This document shows positions 25,035 through 33,016 of a stretch of DNA of 46,985 nt, piece after piece. Position numbers and translations under genes: made by a program. The notes beneath the pieces are model-generated. The model saw only the letters and a list, made by a program, of their open reading frames with translations, made no database searches and was not told where the DNA came from. This stretch comes from Hyphomicrobiaceae bacterium. Lineage in GTDB: Bacteria; Pseudomonadota; Alphaproteobacteria; Rhizobiales; Ancalomicrobiaceae. Each line of letters starts with the position of its first letter. Position 1 is the stretch's first letter. The stretch spans positions 1 to 46,985 of the forward strand of contig JAEULV010000108.1 in assembly GCA_016793065.1 (NCBI GenBank), read 5' to 3'.

Positions 25035-28000
25035 TCAGCTCATCAGCACCCGGTTGGTCGGAAACACGATTTCCACCAGCGTGCCCTGATTGACGGTCGA
25101 GCGGATGACGAAGCTCGCCCGGTTGGCTTCCGTCAGCGCCTTGGTCAGCGGCAGGCCGAGCCCGGTTCCGGACGCCTTGATCCGGCTGGTGTGCAGCCGC
25201 CGGAACGGCTGCAGCGCCGACTTGACCTCTTCCTCGTTCATGCCGACGCCGGTATCGCGGATGCGCAGCGCCACCTGACCGCCTTCCTCGACCTGGGTCG
25301 AGGCGATCACCTGCCCGCCGGCCGGGGTGAACTTCACCGCGTTCGACAGCAGGTTCAGCACGATCTGCCGGATCGAGCGCTCGTCCGCCACCACGCGCGG
25401 CATCGACGACGGCAGGCTGGTACGGATGATGATCCGGTCGCGGTTAGCCTGCGGCTGCATCAACGCCACGCTCTCGCGCACGATATCGTTGACGTTCACC
25501 GCCTCGAACTTCAGCTCCATCTTGCCGGCCTCGATCTTCGACAGATCGAGCAGGTCGTTGACCAGGCTCATGATGTGCGTGCCGGAGCCGTGGATGTCCT
25601 TCAGGTAGTCCTTGTAGCGGGCATTGCCGACCGGTCCGAACCGCTCTTCCATCATCACCTCGGAAAAGCCGATGATGGCGTTGAGTGGCGTGCGGATCTC
25701 GTGGCTCATCTTGGCGAGGAAATCCGACTTGTGCAGGCTCGCCTGCTCGGCGTGATGCTTGGCGGTGGTCAGATCCTCTTCGGCCTTCTTGAAGTGGGTG
25801 ATGTCGCGCAGCACCGCGCAGAATGCCCGCTCCGCCCCGCCGCCGAGCCGGCCGATGGTCATGAACATCGGCACCATGCCGCCGCCATGGGCGATGCCGA
25901 TCACCTCGCGCCCGTCGTTCAGCACGCTGGCGACGCCGTTGCGGGCGAGCCCGTCGAGATAGTCGAGCGCCGAGCGATGGCTTTCCGGGGCGAGGAAGTC
26001 GGTCAGCGGCCGCGCCACCATGTGCTCGGCGTCCTTGCCGAACAGCGCCTGGCCGGCGCGGTTGACCGCCTCGATCCGCCCGTCGGCGCCGAGCACGATC
26101 ACCCCGTCGGTGGCGGTATCGAGAATCGCCTCCAGTTCGGCGACCCGCGACCGGGCAGCGATCAGCGCCTCGGGCTCGTGCGCTTCCGGATCGTCATAGA
26201 CGGCGACCGGGGCCGGCGTCGCCGGTTCGGCCGGCTTCGGCGGCTCGCGCAGCGACAGCACCAGCGCCGACGAGCCGTTCCAGCCCATCTTCTTCAGCGT
26301 CGCCTCGACCGGCACGACCCGGCCGTCCTTGGCCAGCGCCGGCACCAGCTTCAGCGACGGATCGCCACCCCAGGCCTTCAGCGCATGCGGCCCGGCAAAC
26401 AGCGAATCAAGCCCGCCGGCCGCTTCCAGCTCCGCGACGTCGGCATAGCCGAGCAGGTCGAGGAATGCCCGATTGGCCAGCGAAATGGCGTCGCCCTTGA
26501 TCACCGCGACCGCCAGCGGCAGCTGTTCGAGCAGCGCCGCCTCGCGCGTCGCCGCCTCGCTCGGCGCGGCGATCAGTTCCTCCGGGATGAAATGCTGCGG
26601 CTGCGGGCTGGCCTTGGCTTCCACCGGCGCGTCGAGCCGGCTGACCGGCTCGCTCACCATGGTCTCGCCGGCCGGCGCGGCGAGGGCCGCCTTGGTCTCG
26701 CCACCCGAGCGGCCGTCGCCGCCGCCCTTGCCGTCGCTTGCCGGCGACGGCCTTGCCGCGTCGTCGCCTTCGATCCGCGCGCCCAGCGCCTTGGCGATCT
26801 GCCGGAACGCATCCCGTTCGGTGCCGCTGAGGCCGCCGGCGGTTTCCGTCGCCCGCCGGGCAACGCTCGGCAGCGTCACGATCTTGGCATCCGCCTTCGG
26901 TCGCACCGGCAGGATCTTCGCCCCCTGCACCGACAGCACCTGGTTCGGCCCGCGCGGCGCCGGCTCGACGAAGACGATATCGGCGCTCGGCGCCTCGACG
27001 ATCGCCTGCGCCGCATCCGGCTTGTCGGCGTCGGTGACAGCCGGTGCCGCCGCTTCCTCCGCCTCGGCAGTCGGAGCCGCTTCGGTAGCCTCGACCGCCG
27101 CCGGCTCTGCCGCGCTTTCGTCGACTGCGCCGATCAGGCCGGCCGGTTCGACCGTCGCGGTCGTCGCCACCTCGGCCGTCTCAGCGACCGGCTCGGCTTC
27201 CGCCGTCTCGCGCACGAAGGGCGTCATCGCCGCCGTCAGCGTGTCGAAGCGATTGAGCAGCGAGCCGCCCTTGCCCTGCGGCATGATCTCGCCGGCCGGC
27301 AGAACCGCTTCCGCCGCCAACGGCGCCACTTCCGTCGCCAGTTCCTCGGCTTCGGCGTCGAAATCGCCCTCAAGTTCTGTCGCCGCGTCATGCACGGGTT
27401 CGGCAACCGCCACGTCGGTCTTCGACGCCTCGATGCCGACCTCTTCGGCGCTCCCGTTGTCGACGCCCGCCGCGTCGGCAACCGTCGCCACCTCGTCGGT
27501 GGTTGCCGCCTCGGCGTCGTACCCGAGCGCCGCCAGTTCCAGCGTCGGGTCGGCATCCCCCGACTCGAGCGACGCGTCAAGCGCTTCCGCCCGCGCCGGT
27601 TCGATCTCGACCGTCACCGGCGCCTCGGATGTGTCGATATCATGCGCGACGGCCGGCGGCGCCGGCTCGTCCCGATCCCACGCCCCCGCTTCCGCCAGCA
27701 TCGCCGCGTCGGCCTGAGCCTCGTCGACCGCCGTGCCGGCCGGTTCGCGGTTCTGCTCGAAGGTGGACGTATCGTCAGCCGCGACAGTGCCCAACGCGAT
27801 CTCGTCAGCTGCCGCGACCGTCGCGTCGTCGGTCTTCGGCTGCGCCGCATCCATTGCCGCCGTTGTCGTCGGCGCCTCGTCCGCGACCGACGCCACCGCC
27901 TCGACGCTGGTATCCGACGCCGTAACCTCGGTCTCTGCCGCGATTTCGCCCTCGACCGGTTCGGCCTTGGCCTCCGCCGCCAACAGCCCGACGGCGCCGG

Positions 28001-30212
28001 CGCCGGCCGCCGTCACCGCCGCGATCATGCCGGCCCCGCCGCCGGTCTCCGGCCCGCGATCCCTCGATCCGGAGCCGCCCGGCCCCGATCCGCGCGGGCC
28101 ATCATCGTCCGGACCGCCCTCGTCCTCGCCGTCATCCGGCACATAGGTCGCGTCAGCCGTGCGGGCGACGCCAAAGCCGCGATAGCCGTCGAACTGCCGC
28201 GACCGTCCGAACACCGGCAGCGCCGCCAGATCCACCGGCACCCGCCAGTCCGATCCCTGCACCGGCCACAGCACGGTCTTGCCGCTGAACGGCGCATTGC
28301 GCTTGAGCGCCTCGCCGATGACGCCGTCCCGGTCGATGCCGAGCGCGTCGGCGACTTCCGTCCAGCGGAACCCGCCGAGATGCTCGCCGCTCGCCCCGAC
28401 TGCCTCGGCCAGCTCCGGCCCGACCAGCGTGAACGCCGTCTCGGCATTCATCTGCCAGACGAACCGGTGCGGCTGCGCCCGCCGCCACGCCGGCGCTTCC
28501 GGCTCGACCTTGGCAACCGGCGCGATGGCCGTGCTCGCGGCGTCGACGGCCGCATCCTCGCCGCCGACGGTGTTGACCTCGGTCGCCGCGCCCGCATCGC
28601 AAGCATCGCCATCGGAAACGACGACGGAATAATCCTCATCCGGCTCCGGCTCGTGCGTCGCCTCGGCGTCTTCCATTTCGACGTCAATCATCGCCTCGCC
28701 GAGATGATCGTCGAACGCCGCGTCCGCTTCCGCCTCGTGGGTATGCAGGGCGCCAAACGCCGCCACCGCTTCCCTAGCGTCGGCGTCGGCCGCCGGGGCA
28801 GGGGCCATCGCCGGCGCTTCGACTGCCGCCGGCGACGCGATGGCGGAACCCGCCACGCCAGCAGCCGCCACAATTCCGGCAGCCCCGGCGAACAATGACG
28901 GAATGGCGGCCGGCTTGGCCGTCGCCGTGCCCGGCTGCGCCACCAGCGCCGACGGGATCACCTCGGCCGGCCATTCGACCGGTTCGACGGCGGTCGCGAG
29001 CGAAGCCGCGCCGCGCGTCGCCACGTCGGGTGCCTCTGCGACAGCCTCGGCCGCCGCCGCTTCGGTTTCAATCGGCGCCGCGGGCACGGCGTCAACCGTC
29101 GGTTCGATCTCGGCCGTAACCGTCTCCACCGTCGCGCCCCCGGTCGCCTCCACGGAGGCGGCAATCTCGCCCGCCTCGTCCGTGGCAGCCTCGACCGTCG
29201 CCGCAATGTCGGCGCCGGACGTGTCGAGCGTTTCGGTGGCTTCCTCAACAACCGGGGCCACCTCGGCGATCGCCGCGATGCCTGCCGGCGTCGTCAACGT
29301 CGCCGCACTGATCTCCTCGGGTGCGACCGTCGTCTCGATCGGCTCGACGCTTTCGGTATCGGCCTCGGCCGGCGCCTCATCGGCGCTTTCACCGGCAACG
29401 GTGGTCGCGTCGGCGAAATCATCGCCGAAGCCCTCGACCTCCGCCTCGATCGTCTCGACACGCCCGGTCGGCGCGGTATCGCCGGCGGCTGCGGTCTCGA
29501 CGACAACTTCGACCGGCTCGGCCACAACCTCGGCAACGGCCGCCGCCGGCGTCGCGGCGACGATCGTGTCCGACCACTCGTCGGTCGCCACCGGCGTGAA
29601 CGCAAACAGGCTGGCGTCGGAGAAATTTGCCTCGAGCCCACCCCGGCTGCTGGCGATCAGCGCGTCGAGATCAAGAACGCCATTGCGCGCGACCGGCACG
29701 GCGACCGGACGCGGCGCGACCGGCGCTGCCGCCGGCGCGACGGGCGCCGCGACAGGGGCGATCACCGGTTCCGGCTCGCGGGTGAAGGTCTCGAGTCCGC
29801 CGCCCAGCAGCGCCTCGATGTCGGCCGGGCTGAACCCGGTCGCCGCCTTCGCGGCGGCAAACTGCGCCAACACGGCGCGGCTGCCATCGGCCAGCGTCAC
29901 GCCCCGGGTCTCGACCGGCTCGACCGCGGTGCTGATGCCGGCGCGATAGCTGACCAGTCCGGTTCGCGCCGTTTCGCCGGTTGCGCTCGCCTGCGCCGCG
30001 ATGTGGCGTGCGATCGCGGTGGGCAAGGCCAGCGGCCGGCCCAGCGCGTCCACGAGGCTGTTCAGTCCGAATCGCCGCGCCCCGGCGACATTGGCGCCGA
30101 GCAGGGTCGTTCCGTCACCGCCGAGAATGAGGGCGGGGCGGGCATCGCCCATCAGCGCGGCAAGCATCGGCACGCGCAAGAAACGGGTCAGAGAGCTTGT
30201 CCTGTCGTCCAT
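25035..30212 (-). CDS. PdhS/CbrA-like multi-PAS histidine kinase with very long low-complexity linkers
   Basis: A 1725-residue sensor kinase, probably of the PleC/DivJ/PdhS group that controls DivK and so CtrA in Rhizobiales. Order: N-terminal domain (1-140); Ala/Glu/Val-rich linker (140-575); PAS (580-690, HRFVWQMNAETAFTL, FDGYRGFGVAR); second linker (720-1215); PAS (1220-1330); PAS (1350-1480); HisKA with H1504 in KMSHEIRTPLNAIIGFSEVM; HATPase ending near 1720 (LLSNAVKFTPAGG, DTGVGMNEEE, GTGLGLPLTKA). MEERFGPVGNARYKDYLKDI is characteristic of this group. No membrane segment or receiver domain. About 930 residues are low-complexity, far more than usual for the family. ATG 30212 is preferred to GTG 30257. 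A CtrA-type box lies about 100 bases upstream. Exact orthology (PdhS, CbrA or other) is not settled. Confidence 0.82.
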   Translation of the reverse strand: MDDRTSSLTRFLRVPMLAALMGDARPALILGGDGTTLLGANVAGARRFGLNSLVDALGRPLALPTAIARHIAAQASATGETARTGLVSYRAGISTAVEPVETRGVTLADGSRAVLAQFAAAKAATGFSPADIEALLGGGLETFTREPEPVIAPVAAPVAPAAAPVAPRPVAVPVARNGVLDLDALIASSRGGLEANFSDASLFAFTPVATDEWSDTIVAATPAAAVAEVVAEPVEVVVETAAAGDTAPTGRVETIEAEVEGFGDDFADATTVAGESADEAPAEADTESVEPIETTVAPEEISAATLTTPAGIAAIAEVAPVVEEATETLDTSGADIAATVEAATDEAGEIAASVEATGGATVETVTAEIEPTVDAVPAAPIETEAAAAEAVAEAPDVATRGAASLATAVEPVEWPAEVIPSALVAQPGTATAKPAAIPSLFAGAAGIVAAAGVAGSAIASPAAVEAPAMAPAPAADADAREAVAAFGALHTHEAEADAAFDDHLGEAMIDVEMEDAEATHEPEPDEDYSVVVSDGDACDAGAATEVNTVGGEDAAVDAASTAIAPVAKVEPEAPAWRRAQPHRFVWQMNAETAFTLVGPELAEAVGASGEHLGGFRWTEVADALGIDRDGVIGEALKRNAPFSGKTVLWPVQGSDWRVPVDLAALPVFGRSRQFDGYRGFGVARTADATYVPDDGEDEGGPDDDGPRGSGPGGSGSRDRGPETGGGAGMIAAVTAAGAGAVGLLAAEAKAEPVEGEIAAETEVTASDTSVEAVASVADEAPTTTAAMDAAQPKTDDATVAAADEIALGTVAADDTSTFEQNREPAGTAVDEAQADAAMLAEAGAWDRDEPAPPAVAHDIDTSEAPVTVEIEPARAEALDASLESGDADPTLELAALGYDAEAATTDEVATVADAAGVDNGSAEEVGIEASKTDVAVAEPVHDAATELEGDFDAEAEELATEVAPLAAEAVLPAGEIMPQGKGGSLLNRFDTLTAAMTPFVRETAEAEPVAETAEVATTATVEPAGLIGAVDESAAEPAAVEATEAAPTAEAEEAAAPAVTDADKPDAAQAIVEAPSADIVFVEPAPRGPNQVLSVQGAKILPVRPKADAKIVTLPSVARRATETAGGLSGTERDAFRQIAKALGARIEGDDAARPSPASDGKGGGDGRSGGETKAALAAPAGETMVSEPVSRLDAPVEAKASPQPQHFIPEELIAAPSEAATREAALLEQLPLAVAVIKGDAISLANRAFLDLLGYADVAELEAAGGLDSLFAGPHALKAWGGDPSLKLVPALAKDGRVVPVEATLKKMGWNGSSALVLSLREPPKPAEPATPAPVAVYDDPEAHEPEALIAARSRVAELEAILDTATDGVIVLGADGRIEAVNRAGQALFGKDAEHMVARPLTDFLAPESHRSALDYLDGLARNGVASVLNDGREVIGIAHGGGMVPMFMTIGRLGGGAERAFCAVLRDITHFKKAEEDLTTAKHHAEQASLHKSDFLAKMSHEIRTPLNAIIGFSEVMMEERFGPVGNARYKDYLKDIHGSGTHIMSLVNDLLDLSKIEAGKMELKFEAVNVNDIVRESVALMQPQANRDRIIIRTSLPSSMPRVVADERSIRQIVLNLLSNAVKFTPAGGQVIASTQVEEGGQVALRIRDTGVGMNEEEVKSALQPFRRLHTSRIKASGTGLGLPLTKALTEANRASFVIRSTVNQGTLVEIVFPTNRVLMS

Positions 30213-30315
30213 GGCACTCGCGACGACGTCGCCCACTTGAGGAACCGGAACCGGCACCCGCCAACGGGCGGTGCCGAACGCGATACAATCGACCGTTCGG
30301 ATTTGAACGGCCGTC

Positions 30316-30330
30316 TTAACAGCCCATTAA
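30316..30330. promoter_or_regulatory. CtrA-type box upstream of the PAS histidine kinase
   Basis: TTAA-CAGCCCA-TTAA fits the full CtrA consensus TTAA-N7-TTAA. It is 104 bases upstream of the kinase start at 30212, in a 423-base divergent gap shared with the phasin gene, and in the only AT-rich stretch there. Binding is inferred from the match and the type of gene. Confidence 0.6.
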
Positions 30331-30480
30331 TAAAGCCATTCCCGCCGCCGGTCCACCGCGCCCCCCGGAAACCGCCGCGCCTTCCGGTGTTTACGTTAAT
30401 CGGGTCGGGGCGCCCCTGCCAATCGCCGCGATGTCGCGGGCCGCATGGATTGTCAGGATAAGTCCGTACCCGAACCATTT

Positions 30481-30497
30481 ATGTTGCACCGCACAAT
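30481..30497. promoter_or_regulatory. PhaR-like operator at phasin gene 1
   Basis: ATGTTGC-ACC-GCACAAT is an imperfect inverted repeat overlapping the -35 of the phasin 1 promoter. A perfect version lies at the same place before phasin gene 2. PhaR repressors of phasin genes bind TGC/GCA dyads of this kind. Confidence 0.6.
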
Positions 30498-30512
30498 AGC
30501 CCGTGCTAGATA
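30484..30512 (+). promoter_or_regulatory. Promoter of phasin gene 1
   Basis: TTGCAC (30484-30489) and TAGATA (30507-30512) are separated by exactly 17 bases, the same layout as before phasin gene 2. About 115 bases of leader precede the start codon. Confidence 0.65.
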
Positions 30513-30635
30513 CCTGCCCATCGGGGAGGCAGGCGTTGGCCTTCCCTCGTGAGGCGATCCGGCATCCTTGCCGCCGTTCCCGCGCTTGCAGCCGACGCCA
30601 TGGCGGGCCAGGGCCTGCCGCATCAGGAGACAACC

Positions 30636-31019
30636 ATGACTGGCACCACCCCGAATTTCGAAATCCCGGAACAGGTCCGCACCATGGCCGAGCAGAGCGT
30701 CGGCCAGGCCAAGAAGGCCTTCGAAGACCTGCTGACCGCCACCCAGAAGGCCGTCGAGAAGGTTGAAGGTTCGGCTGCCACCGTTCAGGCCGGCACCACC
30801 GAGCTGAACAAGAAGGCCCTGTCCTTCGCCGAGGAAAACGTCGCGTCGGCCTTCTCGTTCGCCCAGAACGTCGCCCGCGCCAAGACCCTCCAGGAAGTGT
30901 TCACCCTCCAGAACGACTTCCTCAAGGCCCAGCTGTCGACCCTCGGCGAGCAGGCCCGCGCTCTGTCGGACGCCGCCACCAAGGCCGCCGCCGACGCCGC
31001 CGCCACCATCAAGGTCTGA
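30636..31019 (+). CDS. Phasin family protein 1 (PHA granule-associated)
   Basis: A 127-residue amphipathic helical protein that coats polyhydroxyalkanoate granules. It has the phasin pattern: NFEIPEQVRTMAEQSVGQAK, AFEDLLTATQKAVEKVE, FAQNVARAKTLQEVFTLQND and a C-terminal alanine-rich helix. No cysteine and no signal peptide. ATG 30636 follows AGGAGA by 5 bases. It has its own promoter with a PhaR-like operator and a strong terminator, then a second phasin gene in the same direction. High expression is expected from the near-ideal signals. A granule-independent, chaperone-like role is also known for phasins. Confidence 0.92.
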   Translation: MTGTTPNFEIPEQVRTMAEQSVGQAKKAFEDLLTATQKAVEKVEGSAATVQAGTTELNKKALSFAEENVASAFSFAQNVARAKTLQEVFTLQNDFLKAQLSTLGEQARALSDAATKAAADAAATIKV

Positions 31020-31090
31020 TTGGATCGTCCGGTTCGCCGGCGCTGAATTGCGCGCGATCCGTGTAGCGAGCCATCATGGTCGTTGACTTG

Positions 31091-31126
31091 AGAAACCGGC
31101 TTCGCCCCAGAGCGAAGCCGGTTTCT
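31091..31126 (+). terminator. Rho-independent terminator after phasin gene 1
   Basis: A perfect 15-bp stem (31091-31105 with 31112-31126) and 6-base loop, followed by TGCTTTT. It lies 71 bases past the stop and separates the two phasin transcripts. Confidence 0.9.
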
Positions 31127-31248
31127 TGCTTTTGCCCGGACATTCGCAAGGCAATTTCGCCGCGTGTCATCGGACCGTCGGCGAACCGTGCTGTTTATGT
31201 CACCATCTGCCTTTAGGTCAGGATGCGTCATTGTGCGCTGCCATATTC

Positions 31249-31265
31249 ATGTTGCGTCGCAACAT
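31249..31265. promoter_or_regulatory. PhaR-like operator at phasin gene 2
   Basis: ATGTTGC-GTC-GCAACAT is a perfect inverted repeat of 7-base arms. It covers the -35 of the predicted promoter, as does the related site before phasin gene 1. Confidence 0.7.
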
Positions 31266-31280
31266 AATTTTTGGTATGAC
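31252..31280 (+). promoter_or_regulatory. Promoter of phasin gene 2
   Basis: TTGCGT (31252-31257) and TATGAC (31275-31280) are 17 bases apart, matching the arrangement at phasin gene 1. The start codon is 88 bases downstream. The rest of this 349-base gap is the upstream terminator and unremarkable sequence. Confidence 0.6.
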
Positions 31281-31368
31281 CAGCCCAAGAATTCCGATGA
31301 GGCTCGGCTGTCCGGATGTCCCGGTCACGCTCAGGTGATGTCTCATCCATCCCGCCTGTGAGGACCCC

Positions 31369-32124
31369 ATGGCTGAGATCAAGACCCCGAAGAAGGCCCC
31401 GAAGGCCGCCGCCGCCGCCACCGTCGCTCCCGCCGCCGTCGTCGAGGCCGCTCCGGCTCCGGTTGCCGCTCCGGTCGTCGAGACCGTTGCTCCGGCTCCG
31501 GTTGCCGCTCCGGCTCCGGCCGCTGCCCCGGCCCCGGCCCCGGCTGTCGAGGCCGCCCCGGCCGCTTCGTCGCCGGCTGCTTTCGCTTTCGAAATGCCGA
31601 AGTTCGAGCTGCCGAAGTTCGAACTGCCGAAGTTCGACGTCCCGGGCTTCGACATGTCGAAGTTCGACCTCTCCAAGTTCGAGATGCCGAAGTTCGAGAT
31701 CCCGAAGGTTGACGGCCTCGACAAGCTCGAGATCCCGGCTGCCGTGACCGAGATCGCCGAGAAGGGCGTCGAGCAGGCCAAGGTTGCCTACGAGAAGGCC
31801 AAGGCCGCGCTCGAGGAAGCCACCGATGTCGTCGAGGACACCTACGAAGTCAGCCGCGCTGGCGCGCTTGAGCTGAACGCCAAGGCGCTCGAGGCCGTCA
31901 AGGCCAACAGCGACGCTCTGTTCGCCTTCGCCAAGGACTTCTTCGCCGTCAAGAGCGTCGCCGCCGCCGTCGAGCTGCAGACCGCCTTCGCCCGCAAGAC
32001 CTTCGACACCTGCACCGCCCAGGTCAAGGACCTGCAGGAGACCGTCCAGAAGGTCGCCACCGACGCTTCCAAGCCGGTCAAGGACGCCGTCACCAAGGCG
32101 ATCGAGACCGTCAAGGCCAGCTGA
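31369..32124 (+). CDS. Phasin family protein 2 with AP-rich N-terminus and pentapeptide repeats
   Basis: A 251-residue phasin. Residues 1-70 are Lys/Pro/Ala-rich (KTPKKAPKA, then repeated AP and PVA units). Residues 74-113 are eight tandem pentapeptides of the form F-E/D-x-P/S-K. Residues 125-250 are the phasin domain proper (EKGVEQAKVAYEKAKAALEE, VKSVAAAVELQTAFARKTFD, VKDAVTKAIETVK). ATG 31369 follows TGAGGA. The N-terminus resembles PhaF-like or histone-like Lys/Ala/Pro tails that can bind DNA, but is less basic. It is downstream of phasin gene 1 with its own operator, promoter and terminator. Probably a granule protein; the repeat may mediate granule or partner binding. Confidence 0.88.
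   Translation: MAEIKTPKKAPKAAAAATVAPAAVVEAAPAPVAAPVVETVAPAPVAAPAPAAAPAPAPAVEAAPAASSPAAFAFEMPKFELPKFELPKFDVPGFDMSKFDLSKFEMPKFEIPKVDGLDKLEIPAAVTEIAEKGVEQAKVAYEKAKAALEEATDVVEDTYEVSRAGALELNAKALEAVKANSDALFAFAKDFFAVKSVAAAVELQTAFARKTFDTCTAQVKDLQETVQKVATDASKPVKDAVTKAIETVKAS
31588..31707 (+). repeat. Eight tandem 15-base repeats inside phasin gene 2
   Basis: The DNA encodes FEMPK, FELPK, FELPK, FDVPG, FDMSK, FDLSK, FEMPK and FEIPK in a row. Codons vary between units (for example TTC-GAG and TTC-GAA), so the repeat is older than a recent slippage event. Confidence 0.9.
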
Positions 32125-32173
32125 TCGGTTCCCCGCCGGGCGCCTTCCGCGCCGGCCGGATCGAGTTGACATC

Positions 32174-32197
32174 AAGGCCCGGAGCAATCCGGGCCTT
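32174..32197 (+). terminator. Rho-independent terminator after phasin gene 2
   Basis: A perfect 10-bp stem (32174-32183 with 32188-32197) with a GCAA tetraloop lies 50 bases past the stop. Only a short T-run ends it. Confidence 0.8.
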
Positions 32198-32351
32198 TCG
32201 CATGCCGGCGATACGCCGCCACGCTGCACCGGAACCGCCGGGGGGCGCCCGGCAATCGCTTGATCCCACACTTGAAATCATCGGCGGATCGCGATGCGTC
32301 AGTGAGTTTTCCACCGCCGCCGCTTAATTTGCCCCTCGGGCGCAAACCTAC

Positions 32352-32380
32352 TTGCATCCGCCGCGGTTCGTGAGTATGTG
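32352..32380 (+). promoter_or_regulatory. Predicted tRNA-His promoter
   Basis: TTGCAT (32352-32357) and TATGTG (32375-32380) with 17-base spacing end 19 bases before the tRNA. A start about 7 bases after the -10 would leave a leader of about a dozen bases. Confidence 0.5.
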
Positions 32381-32399
32381 TGCGCCGATTGAAGCCCGT

Positions 32400-32476
32400 G
32401 CACTCGTAGCTCAGTTGGTTAGAGCGTCGGATTGTGGCTCCGAAGGTCGGTGGTTCGAGTCCACCCGAGTGTACCA
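32400..32476 (+). tRNA. tRNA-His (GTG anticodon)
   Basis: A complete cloverleaf with encoded CCA. The acceptor stem pairs 32400-32406 with 32466-32472, starting with a G1:U72 pair. The D stem is GCTC/GAGC, the anticodon stem TCGGA/TCCGA with loop TTGTGGC, and the T stem GGTGG/CCACC with loop TTCGAGT. The anticodon is GTG. The discriminator base is A73 and the base before position 1 is T, so there is no G-1 to pair with C73. Loss of G-1 with A73 is known for a clade of Alphaproteobacteria including Rhizobiales and Caulobacter. No clear terminator follows. Confidence 0.96.
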
Positions 32477-32638
32477 TTCGCCACAAAGCCCCCTGAAATC
32501 GTCGGACGTTTCGTCATCGGGTTGCTCCCGGTGAGCAGGCGCGCGCCAAAGCCTGCCGCGCGATCCACGCGCCCGGTTCGGGAGCGCGGATCGGCAGCCA
32601 TGGCAACGGTGCGTCGCCGTGTCGATGGCCCGTCGACC

Positions 32639-33016
32639 TCACACGTCGATGACGGTCACCACCTGGAACGTGTTGAGCTCGCCGTCCTCGTCCTTGATCG
32701 ACACATATTCGCCGACCACGAACGGATGGCTGCCGAAGCGATAGCCGGCCTCGGCGTCCTCGTCGCCGGCGATGTCGTAGACGAAGGCCCACGATCCGCC
32801 CGGCCGATGCACCAGATGGCCGACATCGTCCTTCTCGCCTTCCCAGAACCGCCGCACGCGGCAATGCTCGCGATGCTGCTTCCACGCGGTGGCGTCGATG
32901 TGGTTGCTGGCGTCGAGCGGCGCGGTGAACTCATAGCCATGCCGGTTGGAACCGCCGGGAAATGCCTTGGTCCGCGCCAGGTTCAGCCTGATCTTCTTCA
33001 GTCCAAGATGTACCAT
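32639..33016 (-). CDS. Conserved hypothetical protein, 125 residues
   Basis: The protein begins MVHLGLKKIRLNLARTKAFP and contains HGYEFTAPLDASNHIDATAW, a cluster of charged residues, then GSWAFVYDIAGDEDAEAGYRFGSHPF in its second half and VGEYVSIKDEDGELNTFQVV near the end. It is soluble and acidic, without signal peptide or cysteine-rich motif. ATG 33016 is chosen because GGAGGA lies 6 bases upstream. Proteins of this type are common in Rhizobiales, but I know of no assigned function. It converges on tRNA-His and diverges from the APH/AAA gene. Confidence 0.7.
   Translation of the reverse strand: MVHLGLKKIRLNLARTKAFPGGSNRHGYEFTAPLDASNHIDATAWKQHREHCRVRRFWEGEKDDVGHLVHRPGGSWAFVYDIAGDEDAEAGYRFGSHPFVVGEYVSIKDEDGELNTFQVVTVIDV

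Noticed and set aside
25191..28898. 1235-codon open frame on the plus strand opposite the PAS kinase gene
   Set aside because: It is an Arg/His-rich antisense shadow created by GC-rich codon bias; the minus-strand frame has clear PAS and kinase domains.
32477..32638. A second tRNA or small gene after tRNA-His
   Set aside because: No cloverleaf or credible short frame was found; only an imperfect GC-rich repeat near 32560-32595.
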